Shown here piece after piece: positions 26,525-36,558 of a stretch of 64,000 bases of DNA; position 1 is the stretch's first letter, and the number at the start of each line of letters is the position of its first letter. A program made the position numbers and the translations under genes. The stretch is from Candidatus Latescibacterota bacterium (GTDB lineage Bacteria; Latescibacterota; UBA2968). Below the pieces are notes generated by a model. It had not been told where the DNA came from. It searched no databases and saw nothing but the letters and a program-made list of their open reading frames with translations. The stretch lies in NCBI GenBank assembly GCA_022824945.1, contig JAJDYX010000031.1, positions 62,001 to 126,000 of the forward strand. The letters run 5' to 3'.

Positions 26525-27664
26525 ATGGAACCCCGCTACATCATGGATCATATTGAAGCAGATATCGCAGACAGGATGATATTCATCGGCGGTCCTCGAC
26601 AGGTTGGAAAAACAACACTCGCAATCTCTCTACTGGGGCAAGGCCAGAATGAGTCGTCACCTGCCTATCTGAACTGGGATGTACTCGCCGATCGCGAGGA
26701 TATTCTAGCGGGAAGACTCCCTTCTGGACAAACCCGCATTATTTTCGATGAAATTCACAAGTACGCGCAGTGGCGAAATCTAATGAAAGGATTATTCGAC
26801 AAAAACAAGACATCCATTTCCTTTATCGTCACTGGTTCAGCACGGCTGGACTACTATCGCAAAGGCGGCGACTCTTTGCAAGGACGATATCACTACTACC
26901 GTCTTCATCCCTTCACGCTGATGGAATGCGAGCAGAAGCCCGATAACGCGCTCGTGGCGCAATTGCTCAGATTTGGCGGTTTTCCCGAGCCTCTTCTCAG
27001 GGGGGAGGCGCGATTTCACCGCAGGTGGTTGCGCGAGCATTCCGCAAGAGTCATATATGAAGACCTCCGCGACCTGGAAAATGTGCGAGAGGTTTCCATG
27101 CTGGACCTGCTATTGTCTCATCTGCCCGCTTGCGTGGGATCTCCGCTTTCGGTCAACAGCCTCAGCAAGCTCTTGCAAGTGGCTTACGAAACCGTCGAAC
27201 GCTGGCTCGCGATCTTTGAAAGGCTATACATGTGCTATCGCATCCCACCATTTGGAACAAAGAGAATCAGAGCCGTACGCAAGGAAAAAAAACTGTATTT
27301 CTGGGACTGGTCGCGCGTAACAGACCACGGTGCCCGGTTTGAGAATATGGTGGCCGGACACTTGCTTAAGTACTGCCACTATGTCGAAGACACAGAGGGA
27401 TATGACATGGAATTGCGCTTCATCCGCGACATCGACAAGCGCGAGGTGGATTTTGTCGTTCTCCGCGATGGATATGCGGAATTTGCCGTCGAGTGTAAAA
27501 CCGGCGAGCGCGGTACTTCTCCCGCATGCAGGTACTTCAGGGAGCGAACAGATATTCCGCGATTCTACCAGGTACATCTGGGCACAAAGGATTTTGGCAA
27601 TGCAACAACCAATACCCGCGTACTGCCGTTTTCTACCTTCTGCCAGGAGGTCGGGTTGCCGTAG
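26525..27664 (+). CDS. AAA ATPase with C-terminal DUF4143 (PD-(D/E)XK-like) domain
   Basis: 379 residues from the ATG at 26525, selected by its Shine-Dalgarno. Walker A is GGPRQVGKTT (22-31), Walker B RIIFDEIHKY (71-80), and a sensor-like VTGSARLDYYRKGGDSL follows. The C-terminal DUF4143 region carries Glu273 (RFENMV), Asp309 (REVDFVV) and E323-C-K325, a pattern that fits a PD-(D/E)XK nuclease fold. Such proteins are widespread and usually of unknown function. It stands alone on the plus strand between two minus-strand arrays, with its own operator-rich promoter, consistent with a mobile accessory gene. It ends in TAG, showing that TAG serves as a normal stop here. Confidence 0.88.
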   Translation: MEPRYIMDHIEADIADRMIFIGGPRQVGKTTLAISLLGQGQNESSPAYLNWDVLADREDILAGRLPSGQTRIIFDEIHKYAQWRNLMKGLFDKNKTSISFIVTGSARLDYYRKGGDSLQGRYHYYRLHPFTLMECEQKPDNALVAQLLRFGGFPEPLLRGEARFHRRWLREHSARVIYEDLRDLENVREVSMLDLLLSHLPACVGSPLSVNSLSKLLQVAYETVERWLAIFERLYMCYRIPPFGTKRIRAVRKEKKLYFWDWSRVTDHGARFENMVAGHLLKYCHYVEDTEGYDMELRFIRDIDKREVDFVVLRDGYAEFAVECKTGERGTSPACRYFRERTDIPRFYQVHLGTKDFGNATTNTRVLPFSTFCQEVGLP

Positions 27665-27694
27665 TCGCGTCTATGAACTGCTATTGTACCCCAT

Positions 27695-29578
27695 TTATCT
27701 CTTTGTCTCAGCCACAAAAACATAAGGGGATTGATCATTTTTCACAATATTCTTCATAAAAGACACATAGGCATCGTAATCTGACCTCGGTATTTGTTTT
27801 TCATCCAATCTGAATATCCGGGTATAGTGCAATGCACCATCTGAAAAATGACTGGTGGTTTTGAAAAAGCCGAATGGCGTTGTAATTTCCACTGGCTCAG
27901 GTGCAGTTTCCAGCACATAACCTTTTGGTATATCAACAGATAGAGAATCAATGTACATATATGGATAGGAATGGTACACAGAGAATTGCCGTTCCTTCGC
28001 CCTTGGCACACTCCCGGGCCTGACGCGGTTCAAGATATTGGGATTCACAAATAGTCTCTTCGCGCTTCGGGAACCAAATTTTTCGGATGTACCACTAACG
28101 CGTACCTCAAGTGGTTGATCGAAGTCCTGAAGCAGATGATCAATTTCATAAGTAGCCAGATCCAACACGGGTAAATACCTGCCCAATTTTCTGCCCAAAT
28201 AGCGCTTGCGGTCTTCGCCCTTGTTATCCCTCAGACTGTGTCTTAACCGCGTTGCGATATTACCTGTGCCCGATAGCTGTCCAGAAAAAGTAAGTTTACC
28301 CAATGTCGTGAGATGGCCTTTTATAGTGCTAATCTGGCAGTTATCCCCACTCGTACTCTCCGGCGTCCGAACGATTTCTCCGGCGTTCTCCTTAATCACG
28401 AGCACATCGCACCCCTCATCTGAGGATGGCAACTCCCCCGCGGCTATAAGGTCAGCCGTGCATTCCAACCAGAGCGTATCGCGTTGCAAGGGGACAAATG
28501 TGATACAGTGATTAAACTGATTGGATGGAAAGTCCCGAATCAACACGCCGCGGTCGCGCGTGCCAATCAGAGTTGGATACGCCGAGATACCACAAGCTTT
28601 GAGCATCGCAACCATGAATGTAGATAGATCCTTGCAATCGCCATACTTATTCTTAAACACCCATTCTGCCGAATACGGTTGCCACGCACCAATGCCCAGT
28701 TCAATAGCCACATATCGCGTGTGATCCTGGAGATAGCGATAGAGAATCTCCACTTTCTGCCGGTCACTGCTGGCTTCAGATACCAGCTCTCTTACCTTCT
28801 GTACCGCAACTGGTGGCAGGTCATATCGGCCATCAGCCAGCATCCCGTACCACTTTGCCACAGCGTCCCATGAGGCGAACGATCCGGGGGACTTATCGAT
28901 TTTGAACGCGCCTGGCGCGAAAAAAAGCCCCATCTGGATTCTGTCTTCAGGGGGCATAGACCGCTCTCTGGCTCTCGGTTTAATATGCGTCAACTGCCAC
29001 TTGCGCTCAGACGCCTTCTCCATTACAGGTGGTTCTATCAATCCAACGGCATGGGTTTGGTAATCAATTTTATCATGTCCCACAACAGTATAGGTTGACT
29101 GTAGAACGGGAACATCCGCCTGTGGAAACCATGAAGGCCAGAAGAACAGGCTTTCGTATTCCTGTTCATAGGTATATTCCACCAGATATGGAAACGCGCT
29201 GGCCTTCAGTTCAAATGCCTGATATTTGGTATCCTGATACAGCACATACTCGGGAAAGTAAGGAATTTTTCGAATCTCATTTTTTTTTAACTTCCGGATC
29301 AGATTGCCGTCTGCATCCAAAATTTTTCCAGAGATATGGGTGCATTTGACGTATCTATTTTCGCTAACCGCCACCTGTCCATATTTTCTTCCCGCTTCAG
29401 TGTTAATTTTGACAATCCGATGTCTGCGGTATGTCGCCTTGTTTTTGCCTTTTACGATAAATTCGTTCTCATCCAACACGATAACCGCATCAACATCTTC
29501 CCCAACGCAGTCCGCATTTGCTGGCACATGGGCTGCTATCAGTAAGACCACAAGTGCCAACCTTATGAAAGTTCTCAT
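27695..29578 (-). CDS. DUF3857 and transglutaminase-like domain protein (active-site residues present)
   Basis: 627 residues with a signal peptide ending near PANA. The N-terminal half is a DUF3857-type beta-sandwich (RHRIVKINTEAGRKYG). The transglutaminase-like core follows, with Cys in KYGDCKDLSTFM, His in QFNHCITFVPL and Asp in LECTAD, a plausible Cys-His-Asp triad. A DUF3858-like C-terminal beta domain follows. The family is periplasmic or surface-associated; its reactions are mostly unknown but could be protease or amidase chemistry. It is 15 bases downstream of a paralogue that lacks the triad. Confidence 0.88.
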   Translation of the reverse strand: MRTFIRLALVVLLIAAHVPANADCVGEDVDAVIVLDENEFIVKGKNKATYRRHRIVKINTEAGRKYGQVAVSENRYVKCTHISGKILDADGNLIRKLKKNEIRKIPYFPEYVLYQDTKYQAFELKASAFPYLVEYTYEQEYESLFFWPSWFPQADVPVLQSTYTVVGHDKIDYQTHAVGLIEPPVMEKASERKWQLTHIKPRARERSMPPEDRIQMGLFFAPGAFKIDKSPGSFASWDAVAKWYGMLADGRYDLPPVAVQKVRELVSEASSDRQKVEILYRYLQDHTRYVAIELGIGAWQPYSAEWVFKNKYGDCKDLSTFMVAMLKACGISAYPTLIGTRDRGVLIRDFPSNQFNHCITFVPLQRDTLWLECTADLIAAGELPSSDEGCDVLVIKENAGEIVRTPESTSGDNCQISTIKGHLTTLGKLTFSGQLSGTGNIATRLRHSLRDNKGEDRKRYLGRKLGRYLPVLDLATYEIDHLLQDFDQPLEVRVSGTSEKFGSRSAKRLFVNPNILNRVRPGSVPRAKERQFSVYHSYPYMYIDSLSVDIPKGYVLETAPEPVEITTPFGFFKTTSHFSDGALHYTRIFRLDEKQIPRSDYDAYVSFMKNIVKNDQSPYVFVAETKR

Positions 29579-29593
29579 CTCTCCACCCTCGTC

Positions 29594-31531
29594 TTATTCT
29601 TCGGCTTCCAGTGGCCTTCGGCGCAAAACAATCTGTCCCTGATCGGCACTCACAATCTTTGCATACGCATTTCGCAGCCGGGGATATTGTGCCGGTGTGT
29701 AATAAACTCGGTTTACAGAAAACGTCCGCTGGAGACGCACTCGATTGCTGTCTGCCTGACAATCAGACTGAAACTTGAGTCCGAGGGATGTGACCTTTTG
29801 TACTTCGGGCATTTCGACAACCTCGAACCCCTCCGGTAGGGTCAGATCTACTATTTCTTCAGATGCAAAGCCGTAATTGAACTCGACGGGAAAAAGCCTT
29901 TTTTCGTTCTTGAAGGGGTTGGACTGACGCTGATGGATCAGACTCGAGGGGCAATAAACCATATCGCCAGCCACCTGAGCGTAATTTTGAACCCGATATT
30001 CGATCTTAACTTCCAAAGGCATATCGACATCTTTGTCATAGACGACCTGAAATCCATCGATTGTCACATCTCCAAAACGGTTTTCCAGAATATCTTTGAC
30101 GTATTTCTCCGGTTTCTCTTCATCCAGTTCCTTTCGTTCTGAAATCCCGCGATACCCCTCAAATTGCCGTGTTGTTTTGCATATGAGATCGCCATTTTCG
30201 GTCAGCTTCGCCTGTGTTTTTGTTCTACTTGTGCTCGCATCTTTAGGCATGGGAATTTCGACAATTTTGCCTTCTTCCTCCGCAATCAAAAACCCTTTTC
30301 CAGACAAAAACCTGGGTGGTAGCAGTACAAACGGGCACTGACTATCATTTGTATCCAAAAAATAAATCTCATCGTCTATGGACAGGTGTGCAATCGTGTA
30401 GTTGAGTTGAAGCAGTTGGGGCCAGTTCTCTTGCAAACGCCCATTGGTGCGCGTGGAGATACGCAGCGGACTGGCTTCGAAACCAGCGGCTCTCAGCATC
30501 GCGATTAACAACATGTTTTTCTCGAACGAACTGCCCTTTTTTCTTTTTAGCAAATCGTTGGGTCTTTTGCGACTTCCACTCGACGCAGATGTTTCAATCG
30601 AATCTCTCACATAGCTGTAAATAGCTTCTGCTCGGATGCGGTCATCCCGTGTCTCGGGCGCCAGAGCAAGTGTTCGTTTTTCTAAGGTCCTGGTTTTTCT
30701 CAGGAGAGGATTATAACTCTTCTGCAATGTTTCCGCGAGGTCGTCCCATGTTTTAATGAATATAACAGGATCGGCCATTGTATCTTTGGGATTTCGATAA
30801 GAGACGATCTGAAAAAATAATGTGGCCCAATAATCTTTGAGCGTCGTCATATAAGGTTCCCGTTTAAGAGCTGGCAAATTTTCTACTCGCCATACAAATC
30901 TGCCGACAAAAGAGGTACCCATTTGGGGATCGGCAATTTGGAAGGACTCTCTATGTGGATCGGGAACATAGGCATTGCTGGCAAAAGCTCGATAATCGAA
31001 GCCTTCCGGAATAATCAGGGTCAATTCACTCAGTTTGGTAAATACCCCATGCTGGAACTGCCAGGGGGCGAGAAATGTCAGTCGTTTACTGGTAATTTCA
31101 TAGGCGTATTCAATAACAGCTCCCACCTCCACACCGGGTATGGCGAATACCTTTTCAGATCCACTTCTGCGCTTTTTTGTAAAAATGCCTTTTTTTGAAA
31201 GTGTGACCTTTTTTCCATTGGGCAAAATAGTCTGTGCTCGCAATTCATCTACCTTGTCATCAGAGCCAAGTGCTATAGATACATCGCCGTATTTCAGACC
31301 GCGTTCGGTGAGAATTTTGATTCGGGTGTGCCGCTGAATTACAAGCTCGAATCGCAGTGTAATAGCGATAGTGCCTTTATCAAACAAAATCACAGCATCG
31401 GCTTCTGAGTCTTCGGGAATGCTGGTCATGCCCAAAATTTCTTCAGAAACATCTCCCCATTCCTGCGCCGGGAGTGAGCCCGCGTAAAATAGCAGCCCAA
31501 GAACCAGGATTTGTGCGGTTATAGATCGCAT
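29594..31531 (-). CDS. DUF3857 and transglutaminase-like paralogue with degenerate active site
   Basis: 645 residues with a signal peptide ending near LPAQE. Architecture and length match the downstream paralogue: DUF3857-like N-terminal region (RHTRIKILTERGLKYG), central transglutaminase-like core, C-terminal beta domain. At the catalytic Cys position the sequence is KGSSFEKNML (paralogue YGDCKDLSTF), and at the His position QLNYTIAHL (paralogue QFNHCITFV); the Asp (FLDTND) remains. I conclude that Cys and His have been lost, so it is probably a non-catalytic partner. Tandem arrangement with a 15-base gap suggests the two products act together. Confidence 0.87.
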   Translation of the reverse strand: MRSITAQILVLGLLFYAGSLPAQEWGDVSEEILGMTSIPEDSEADAVILFDKGTIAITLRFELVIQRHTRIKILTERGLKYGDVSIALGSDDKVDELRAQTILPNGKKVTLSKKGIFTKKRRSGSEKVFAIPGVEVGAVIEYAYEITSKRLTFLAPWQFQHGVFTKLSELTLIIPEGFDYRAFASNAYVPDPHRESFQIADPQMGTSFVGRFVWRVENLPALKREPYMTTLKDYWATLFFQIVSYRNPKDTMADPVIFIKTWDDLAETLQKSYNPLLRKTRTLEKRTLALAPETRDDRIRAEAIYSYVRDSIETSASSGSRKRPNDLLKRKKGSSFEKNMLLIAMLRAAGFEASPLRISTRTNGRLQENWPQLLQLNYTIAHLSIDDEIYFLDTNDSQCPFVLLPPRFLSGKGFLIAEEEGKIVEIPMPKDASTSRTKTQAKLTENGDLICKTTRQFEGYRGISERKELDEEKPEKYVKDILENRFGDVTIDGFQVVYDKDVDMPLEVKIEYRVQNYAQVAGDMVYCPSSLIHQRQSNPFKNEKRLFPVEFNYGFASEEIVDLTLPEGFEVVEMPEVQKVTSLGLKFQSDCQADSNRVRLQRTFSVNRVYYTPAQYPRLRNAYAKIVSADQGQIVLRRRPLEAEE

Positions 31532-31625
31532 ATCGGTACCTCAAAAAAGATAATACATACGTATGCACTCTTAAAAAATAACAAAATGATCGCCTTAAGC
31601 CTGAAACCGTTTTTTCAGATACTAC

Positions 31626-32714
31626 CTAATACACTCCAACGACAACTGATTCCTGCAACTCGGAGAACAAACCCAGGTTTCTCACGCCATCCCAGGGATA
31701 GGCTTCTATCGGTTTGGCGCGTTCGGCCTCATCGCGTTCGAGAAAGCGGGGCATAAAAAATTCTTTCGTAAGCGTCGTCAGCATCACGCGCCCGACTTCG
31801 TCGTAATCGACCTCTTCATCGGGATTATCTGGATTCACCAATTCGATAAACGCGCGGGGCACGGGTGGATAGTAAGTAATCGCGTAATTGTCTTCGGGTT
31901 CCAGCGGCTTGGAATAAGCCAGCCCCATCAGGGTATTGCCATAGGTGGGAACAAAATCGATGCCGGGGATAAGCTCTTCTCTCGCAAACCGATTAAATTG
32001 TGCATTCATCTCTGTACCGCCGCAAAAAATGCCGCTAATCCCGGCTTTTTGCAGGGAAATTTTTTCGCACAATTCTTCGAGAAGTTTGGGAGTCGTGAAC
32101 ATGCACTTCACATTATCATTGGCGCGCAAAATAGTGAGCGCCTGATCGATAACATGGGCTTTGTAGAGTTCCAATTCCTGAAGTGCGCCGCGCTTGATCA
32201 GCTTGTTGACCCATCGGGGATCCAGATCCACGAGAAAGCAAATCCCACCGCGAATCTGACAGAGATATTCGACAGCCAGGCGCAATCGCCGGGGACCTGT
32301 TGGTCCCAGCATCAACCAGTCTGCACCCTTTGGAAATGTCTCTTCAGAAAGGTGCTCACTGAACATTTCGTAGTCGATCTGAAAATCATTTTGACTGATC
32401 CGATATTTGGGAACACCGGTTGAGCCACCCGTCTCAAATACATAAGTCCGCTGTTCTTCACTCCCTCTCGGGATCCATCGCCGCACGGGCCCTCCGCGCA
32501 ACCATTCGTCCTGGAAATGCCCGAGATATTTCAAGTCACTGTATCCACCGATCTCCCGCTGCGGATCAAAATCCAATTCCTCTGCAAATTCCAGCCAGAA
32601 AGGACATCCCGTACCGGGATTAAAATGCCAGGCGACCATATCCCGCACATGGGCATCGAGGGTATCGCGCGCTTCTTTGACCTTATCAGCAAAAGGTGTT
32701 GCCAACACTTCCAT
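31626..32714 (-). CDS. LuxE/PaaK-like acyl-adenylating protein
   Basis: 362 residues from the ATG at 32714, where GAGGA precedes it; 44 upstream in-frame codons are discarded because they lie in the preceding propeller gene. The P-loop VFETGGSTGVPKYR (92-105) and a later FVPTYGNTLMG are those of adenylate-forming enzymes. It is short, lacking a full C-terminal subdomain, as in LuxE acyl-protein synthetases and EhpF-like proteins. It could activate a carboxylic acid as an adenylate and transfer it to a protein or another nucleophile. It is the third gene of an array with two propellers. The substrate is unknown. Confidence 0.75.
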   Translation of the reverse strand: MEVLATPFADKVKEARDTLDAHVRDMVAWHFNPGTGCPFWLEFAEELDFDPQREIGGYSDLKYLGHFQDEWLRGGPVRRWIPRGSEEQRTYVFETGGSTGVPKYRISQNDFQIDYEMFSEHLSEETFPKGADWLMLGPTGPRRLRLAVEYLCQIRGGICFLVDLDPRWVNKLIKRGALQELELYKAHVIDQALTILRANDNVKCMFTTPKLLEELCEKISLQKAGISGIFCGGTEMNAQFNRFAREELIPGIDFVPTYGNTLMGLAYSKPLEPEDNYAITYYPPVPRAFIELVNPDNPDEEVDYDEVGRVMLTTLTKEFFMPRFLERDEAERAKPIEAYPWDGVRNLGLFSELQESVVVGVY

Positions 32715-32730
32715 ATTGTAATGTCCTCGT

Positions 32731-34158
32731 CTATTTTCCCTTAATCGCATACAGCGTATTGCGCGTGCCAATGTAGAGCATGCCATCTTTTGCAATAGGC
32801 GTAGTATATACTGCACTGCCCATGTTGATTTCGTTGATGAGTTCAAACTCGGTTCCAGCTTTCAAAATCGCCACATCGCCGTCTTCATCTCCGATGTACA
32901 CCTTCCCATCTGCGACAAAAGGCGATCCCCATATCGCGGCAAATGTGTCGTATTTCCAGTGCTGTGTGCCGGTTTTAACGTCAAGGCAATAGACAAACCC
33001 GCTCAGATCTGCCGCATAGAGCAGGCCATCGCTAATGCCCACCGTTGAAATGGTTCGATTGTAATTTTCATTGCCAAAGTGCCACACCGCATGGCTTCCC
33101 GTCACATCACCTGTACCCGTCGCGTCAATAGCCCACAAATGACCAATGCCCTCGCCGTGTTCGGGATCTTGCCCAACACCGATAAAAACCTTGTTATCGT
33201 AAATAACGGGCGTGGAAATAATCGCATTGCGCGTACCGCGCCCACCCAACTCCCACACCGCGTCTTTTGGATTACAGTCAAATTTCCAGATCAAATCGCC
33301 GGTCTCGGGTTCCAACGAATAAACCCAGCCATCGCCGCCGGGGCAGATCACCTGCGGCTTGCCATTGATAACGCCATAAGCGGGATTGGACCACTGCCCG
33401 TGCAAGATATTTTCGCCGGGATAGTCTTTTTCCCAAACCAGCTCACCCGTATTGAGATCAACCGCAATAAAGCTGGGCGACAGAGGCGACGGAATGGCGA
33501 CATGACCTTCATCAACACCATTGGCGGTGATGACAAACAGCAGATTGCCCGCCCCCACGGGCGAACAGGTCGCCAGATTGTGAGGAAATACATCCAATTC
33601 TTCCATCATGTCGTATTCCCAGATAATATCCACACCGATATCGCTCGTCTCCTCTTCCTCAGTGTAGGGACCGTCATTTTCCCCATCCAAAAAACCCTCT
33701 GTATCCGCGCACACAATGCGACATTGATTCGAGATATAATACATCCGATCTCCGCGAATATAAGGCGTGGAGCAAATGCCCTGCTGGGGCCAGTCATTGA
33801 CGCGCCCAGCTGGCAGCTTGGGATGGGCTGCTTGCTAGAGAAATTTTCCATCGGATTCCTGAAAAGCCATGATCACGCCCTTGTCACCCGTAATTTTGGG
33901 ATTGCGCTCAATCTGGTTATTTGTGCCCATAAAGATCTTTCCACCGATCCTGATGGGACCGGCGTAGGACTGTGCGCCGAGATCTGCTTTCCAGGCAATA
34001 TTTTCCCCTGTTTCTGTATTCCAACTCGTCGGCAAATTTTTTGCATCTGACACGAGGTTGCGATCTGGTGTAAATCCCCACATGATCTCTTCGGCAATTC
34101 CTGCTGATGCGATCAAACCAGCGATGACACATCCGCTTAAAAATCTTTTCAATTTCAT
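32731..34158 (-). pseudogene. PQQ-like beta-propeller gene interrupted by an in-frame TAG
   Basis: A single reading frame of 476 codons encodes a signal peptide (MKLKRFL, hydrophobic core, SAGIAEE) and a propeller through to [14 protein letters not shown]. It is interrupted only by TAG at 33837-33835, after DGKFL. The sequence then continues in frame with [16 protein letters not shown]. In related propellers, from memory, this position holds Trp (FLWQ), so a single G-to-A change from TGG would explain the stop. The downstream part has no good Shine-Dalgarno; its first ATG is at 33744. The upstream gene is another propeller (32-base gap) and AAAGGA precedes the ATG. Alternatives are a sequencing error or readthrough. 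TAG ends several other genes in this window. Confidence 0.85.
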
Positions 34159-34190
34159 TTTATTCCTTTATCTGTAAGGGTTTATAAAGA

Positions 34191-36347
34191 TTACCACACT
34201 TTCACATTATCGTAATAAATCGTGGCAGGTGAATAGCCGTAAAGGGCGGGGCTGCCTTCTTCTATCGGCAGGGGATCCTCTACTTCGATACTCCACGCAT
34301 CGGGTTCGGGATCGCCTTTTTTCCAAACTTTGCCCCGGATGATGGCTTTGCCATCTTCGATATCAACTCTCATTTTCATGGTGTACCAAACACCCATGTC
34401 CCAGTGGAAATCGATGCGTTTTGCCATGCGCAAATCCGACGACCACGACCGAACCTCAAGGCGCTGGTGAATACCCTGAAGGTCGAGGATATAGCGATGC
34501 GCGATGAGACCCATATCGGGACGACGACGTTTGTTTTGCGTGCCCATAAGATCGGCCTGAATAGTATAGCCACTGAGTTTGTACGGCGCCACATAGAGAT
34601 TTGAACGATCTAAGCCGCGTGCAGCTGGCGGTTTTGCCAGGACCTTGTTGCCATCTTTTTCCTCCACCGCAAAGCCCCTCCCTCCCCACACCCAGTGCAA
34701 TGGATTTGTGCCGACTTCGACATTTTCAAAATCCTCTGTCCAGGGCACATCGGGCACCACGCGCACCCATGTCTGTCGGGTTAATTCCCCCAGCTTGGCC
34801 GTGATCCAACCGCCCTGTCCCGCTCGGGATGGTACAAACTGATTATTCTTTATTTCTCCATCCAGACCATTCAACGACCACTCGGCGTCGGCATTGCCGA
34901 TCAAGCGCCCCTTCTCATCATAAGTCTCTGCCCGCAGGGGCAACACCTCGCCCTGTTGTATAGTAGCCTCAGCCGGAATAGAGAGAATAGACGCGGGTTT
35001 GGCACCCGAAGGCGCGCTTTCGTGCTTTGCATGAGGAGACGCCGCGACTTCAAATCGCGCGTTTTTATCGCCCAGACAAAACAACCCGGCTTCGGTCGCA
35101 AAATAGATGCGACGATACGCAACAGCGACCGACCCATAGATCTCGGCATGTCCGCCCTCGGGCATTGCGATTTTCTTTTTGTCGAGAACTTCCGCGCCCA
35201 TATTGCCCGTTTTGAGAATCTGGAAGCCGCCATTGACTTCGGTAACATAGAGTTTGCCATCGGCCCATGTCGGCGATCCCTTGCCCACAGTACCGATATT
35301 TTGCTCCCAATATTGCTTCCCCGTCCTGGCGTCCAAACAATGCACATTGGCCGAATTATCTATAACATAGACGCGCCCCGCGTGAACCGCTGGCGAAGCA
35401 TAGCCCGCGGTCATACCGTCTTGTCGCCAGATTTCTTTGCCCGTGAGCGCATCCAGGCATGCAACGCGACCAAGAGAGGTATTATCGACATTTTCTTCGC
35501 TATGTGCGACAAAAACGCGATTATCAGCCACGACAGGCGAGGTGTTGATGCCGCGCTTACTGAATGGAAAACCCCATACTTTTTCGCCCGTTGCGACTTT
35601 GAAGGCAAAGATGCCGCCATTGCCATTGCCAGCAACCAACACGCGCTGTCCGTCAATTGTCGTGACAACAGGCGTAGAGTAAACGGTTAAATCGACCTGC
35701 CCACCGCCGCCCGGACGAGCCATCCACGCGGTTTCACCCGTGTGTTTATTAAAGGCAACATACCGATGAGAAGGCGGTGCGCCAGCCCATCCGCGATTGC
35801 CCATGCTGATGATGACCAGATCGCCATCGACAACGGGCGTGTGCAACCGCCCACCATAACCGGAGAATCGGTTAAATTCTTCGGTTAGAGACCGCTGCCA
35901 CTGGACATAGCCATCGGTATCAAAACAGATCAATAACCCACTGACGAGATGGGCGTAAATATTACCGGTCTCGCCATCGGCCCCCAGGCTTGCCCATCCC
36001 AGACGATTGAAGGTTATGGTTGAGTGCCAGACATTGAACTTCTTTTCCCAAATGAGATCGCCCGTTTCCGCATCAAAACACGCGATGTGCTCCTGTTCGG
36101 TTATGTCTTTACCAGTTCGCCCGATAACATAGACCCGACCATTTACAATAATCGGTGTAGATCTGCCGATAAACTCGCGACGCCAGATCAGATTTTCCCC
36201 ATCAAGAGACCATGTAGAAATAAGCCCCGTCTCTGGCGACGCGCCATTTTGCATGGGACCACGCCAGTGCGTCCAATCAGACGCCTCGGAAATACTTCCC
36301 AAAAGGGAACTACAAAACAACAAAGAAAAAAGAATACGTATTTTCAT
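34191..36347 (-). CDS. Large PQQ-like beta-propeller protein with C-terminal LamG/DUF1080-like domain
   Basis: 718 residues with a signal peptide ending near SEASDW. Residues of about 24-430 form the propeller (DWTHWRGPMQNG entry motif; CFDAETGDLIWEK, AFNKHTGETAWMA, CLDALTGKEIWRQ, CLDARTGKQYWEQ). A linker and a bacterial-Ig-like segment (ILSIPAEATIQQGEVLPL) follow. The last 180 or so residues, with PWTEDFENVEVGTNPLHW and ATIYYDNVKVW, look like a concanavalin/LamG-type jelly roll as in DUF1080-like sugar-binding proteins. It could bind polysaccharide at the cell surface. It heads the array with the interrupted propeller and the LuxE-like gene. Confidence 0.87.
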   Translation of the reverse strand: MKIRILFSLLFCSSLLGSISEASDWTHWRGPMQNGASPETGLISTWSLDGENLIWRREFIGRSTPIIVNGRVYVIGRTGKDITEQEHIACFDAETGDLIWEKKFNVWHSTITFNRLGWASLGADGETGNIYAHLVSGLLICFDTDGYVQWQRSLTEEFNRFSGYGGRLHTPVVDGDLVIISMGNRGWAGAPPSHRYVAFNKHTGETAWMARPGGGGQVDLTVYSTPVVTTIDGQRVLVAGNGNGGIFAFKVATGEKVWGFPFSKRGINTSPVVADNRVFVAHSEENVDNTSLGRVACLDALTGKEIWRQDGMTAGYASPAVHAGRVYVIDNSANVHCLDARTGKQYWEQNIGTVGKGSPTWADGKLYVTEVNGGFQILKTGNMGAEVLDKKKIAMPEGGHAEIYGSVAVAYRRIYFATEAGLFCLGDKNARFEVAASPHAKHESAPSGAKPASILSIPAEATIQQGEVLPLRAETYDEKGRLIGNADAEWSLNGLDGEIKNNQFVPSRAGQGGWITAKLGELTRQTWVRVVPDVPWTEDFENVEVGTNPLHWVWGGRGFAVEEKDGNKVLAKPPAARGLDRSNLYVAPYKLSGYTIQADLMGTQNKRRRPDMGLIAHRYILDLQGIHQRLEVRSWSSDLRMAKRIDFHWDMGVWYTMKMRVDIEDGKAIIRGKVWKKGDPEPDAWSIEVEDPLPIEEGSPALYGYSPATIYYDNVKVW

Positions 36348-36499
36348 CGGCTTTCCTTATTTTTATGCCCAATTGGGCGGTGAAAAAAGGTCGGATTTTT
36401 CTCTAAAATAATCATAATGCATCAACTTAAGACGTTAACCACTCTCTTTCTGTTCCCAATTTCCACAGTGCATTATCGCACGATATAATATAAATGATT

Positions 36500-36528
36500 T
36501 TGCAAGAGCGTGTCATAATTTGTAAATT
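36500..36528 (+). promoter_or_regulatory. Sigma-70-type promoter for the phytanoyl-CoA dioxygenase gene
   Basis: TTGCAA (36500-36505), a 17-base spacer and TAAATT (36523-36528) lie 31 bases upstream of the ATG at 36559. AAAAAGGAGTGT provides the Shine-Dalgarno sequence. The rest of the divergent region (36348-36499) is AT-rich and shows no clear minus-strand promoter. Confidence 0.5.
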
Positions 36529-36558
36529 AGATGCTGTGAAACTAAAAAGGAGTGTCCA

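Noticed and set aside
33745..33837. TAG as a sense codon (pyrrolysine or reassigned code)
   Set aside because: Several intact genes in the window end in TAG, so general reassignment is not supported.
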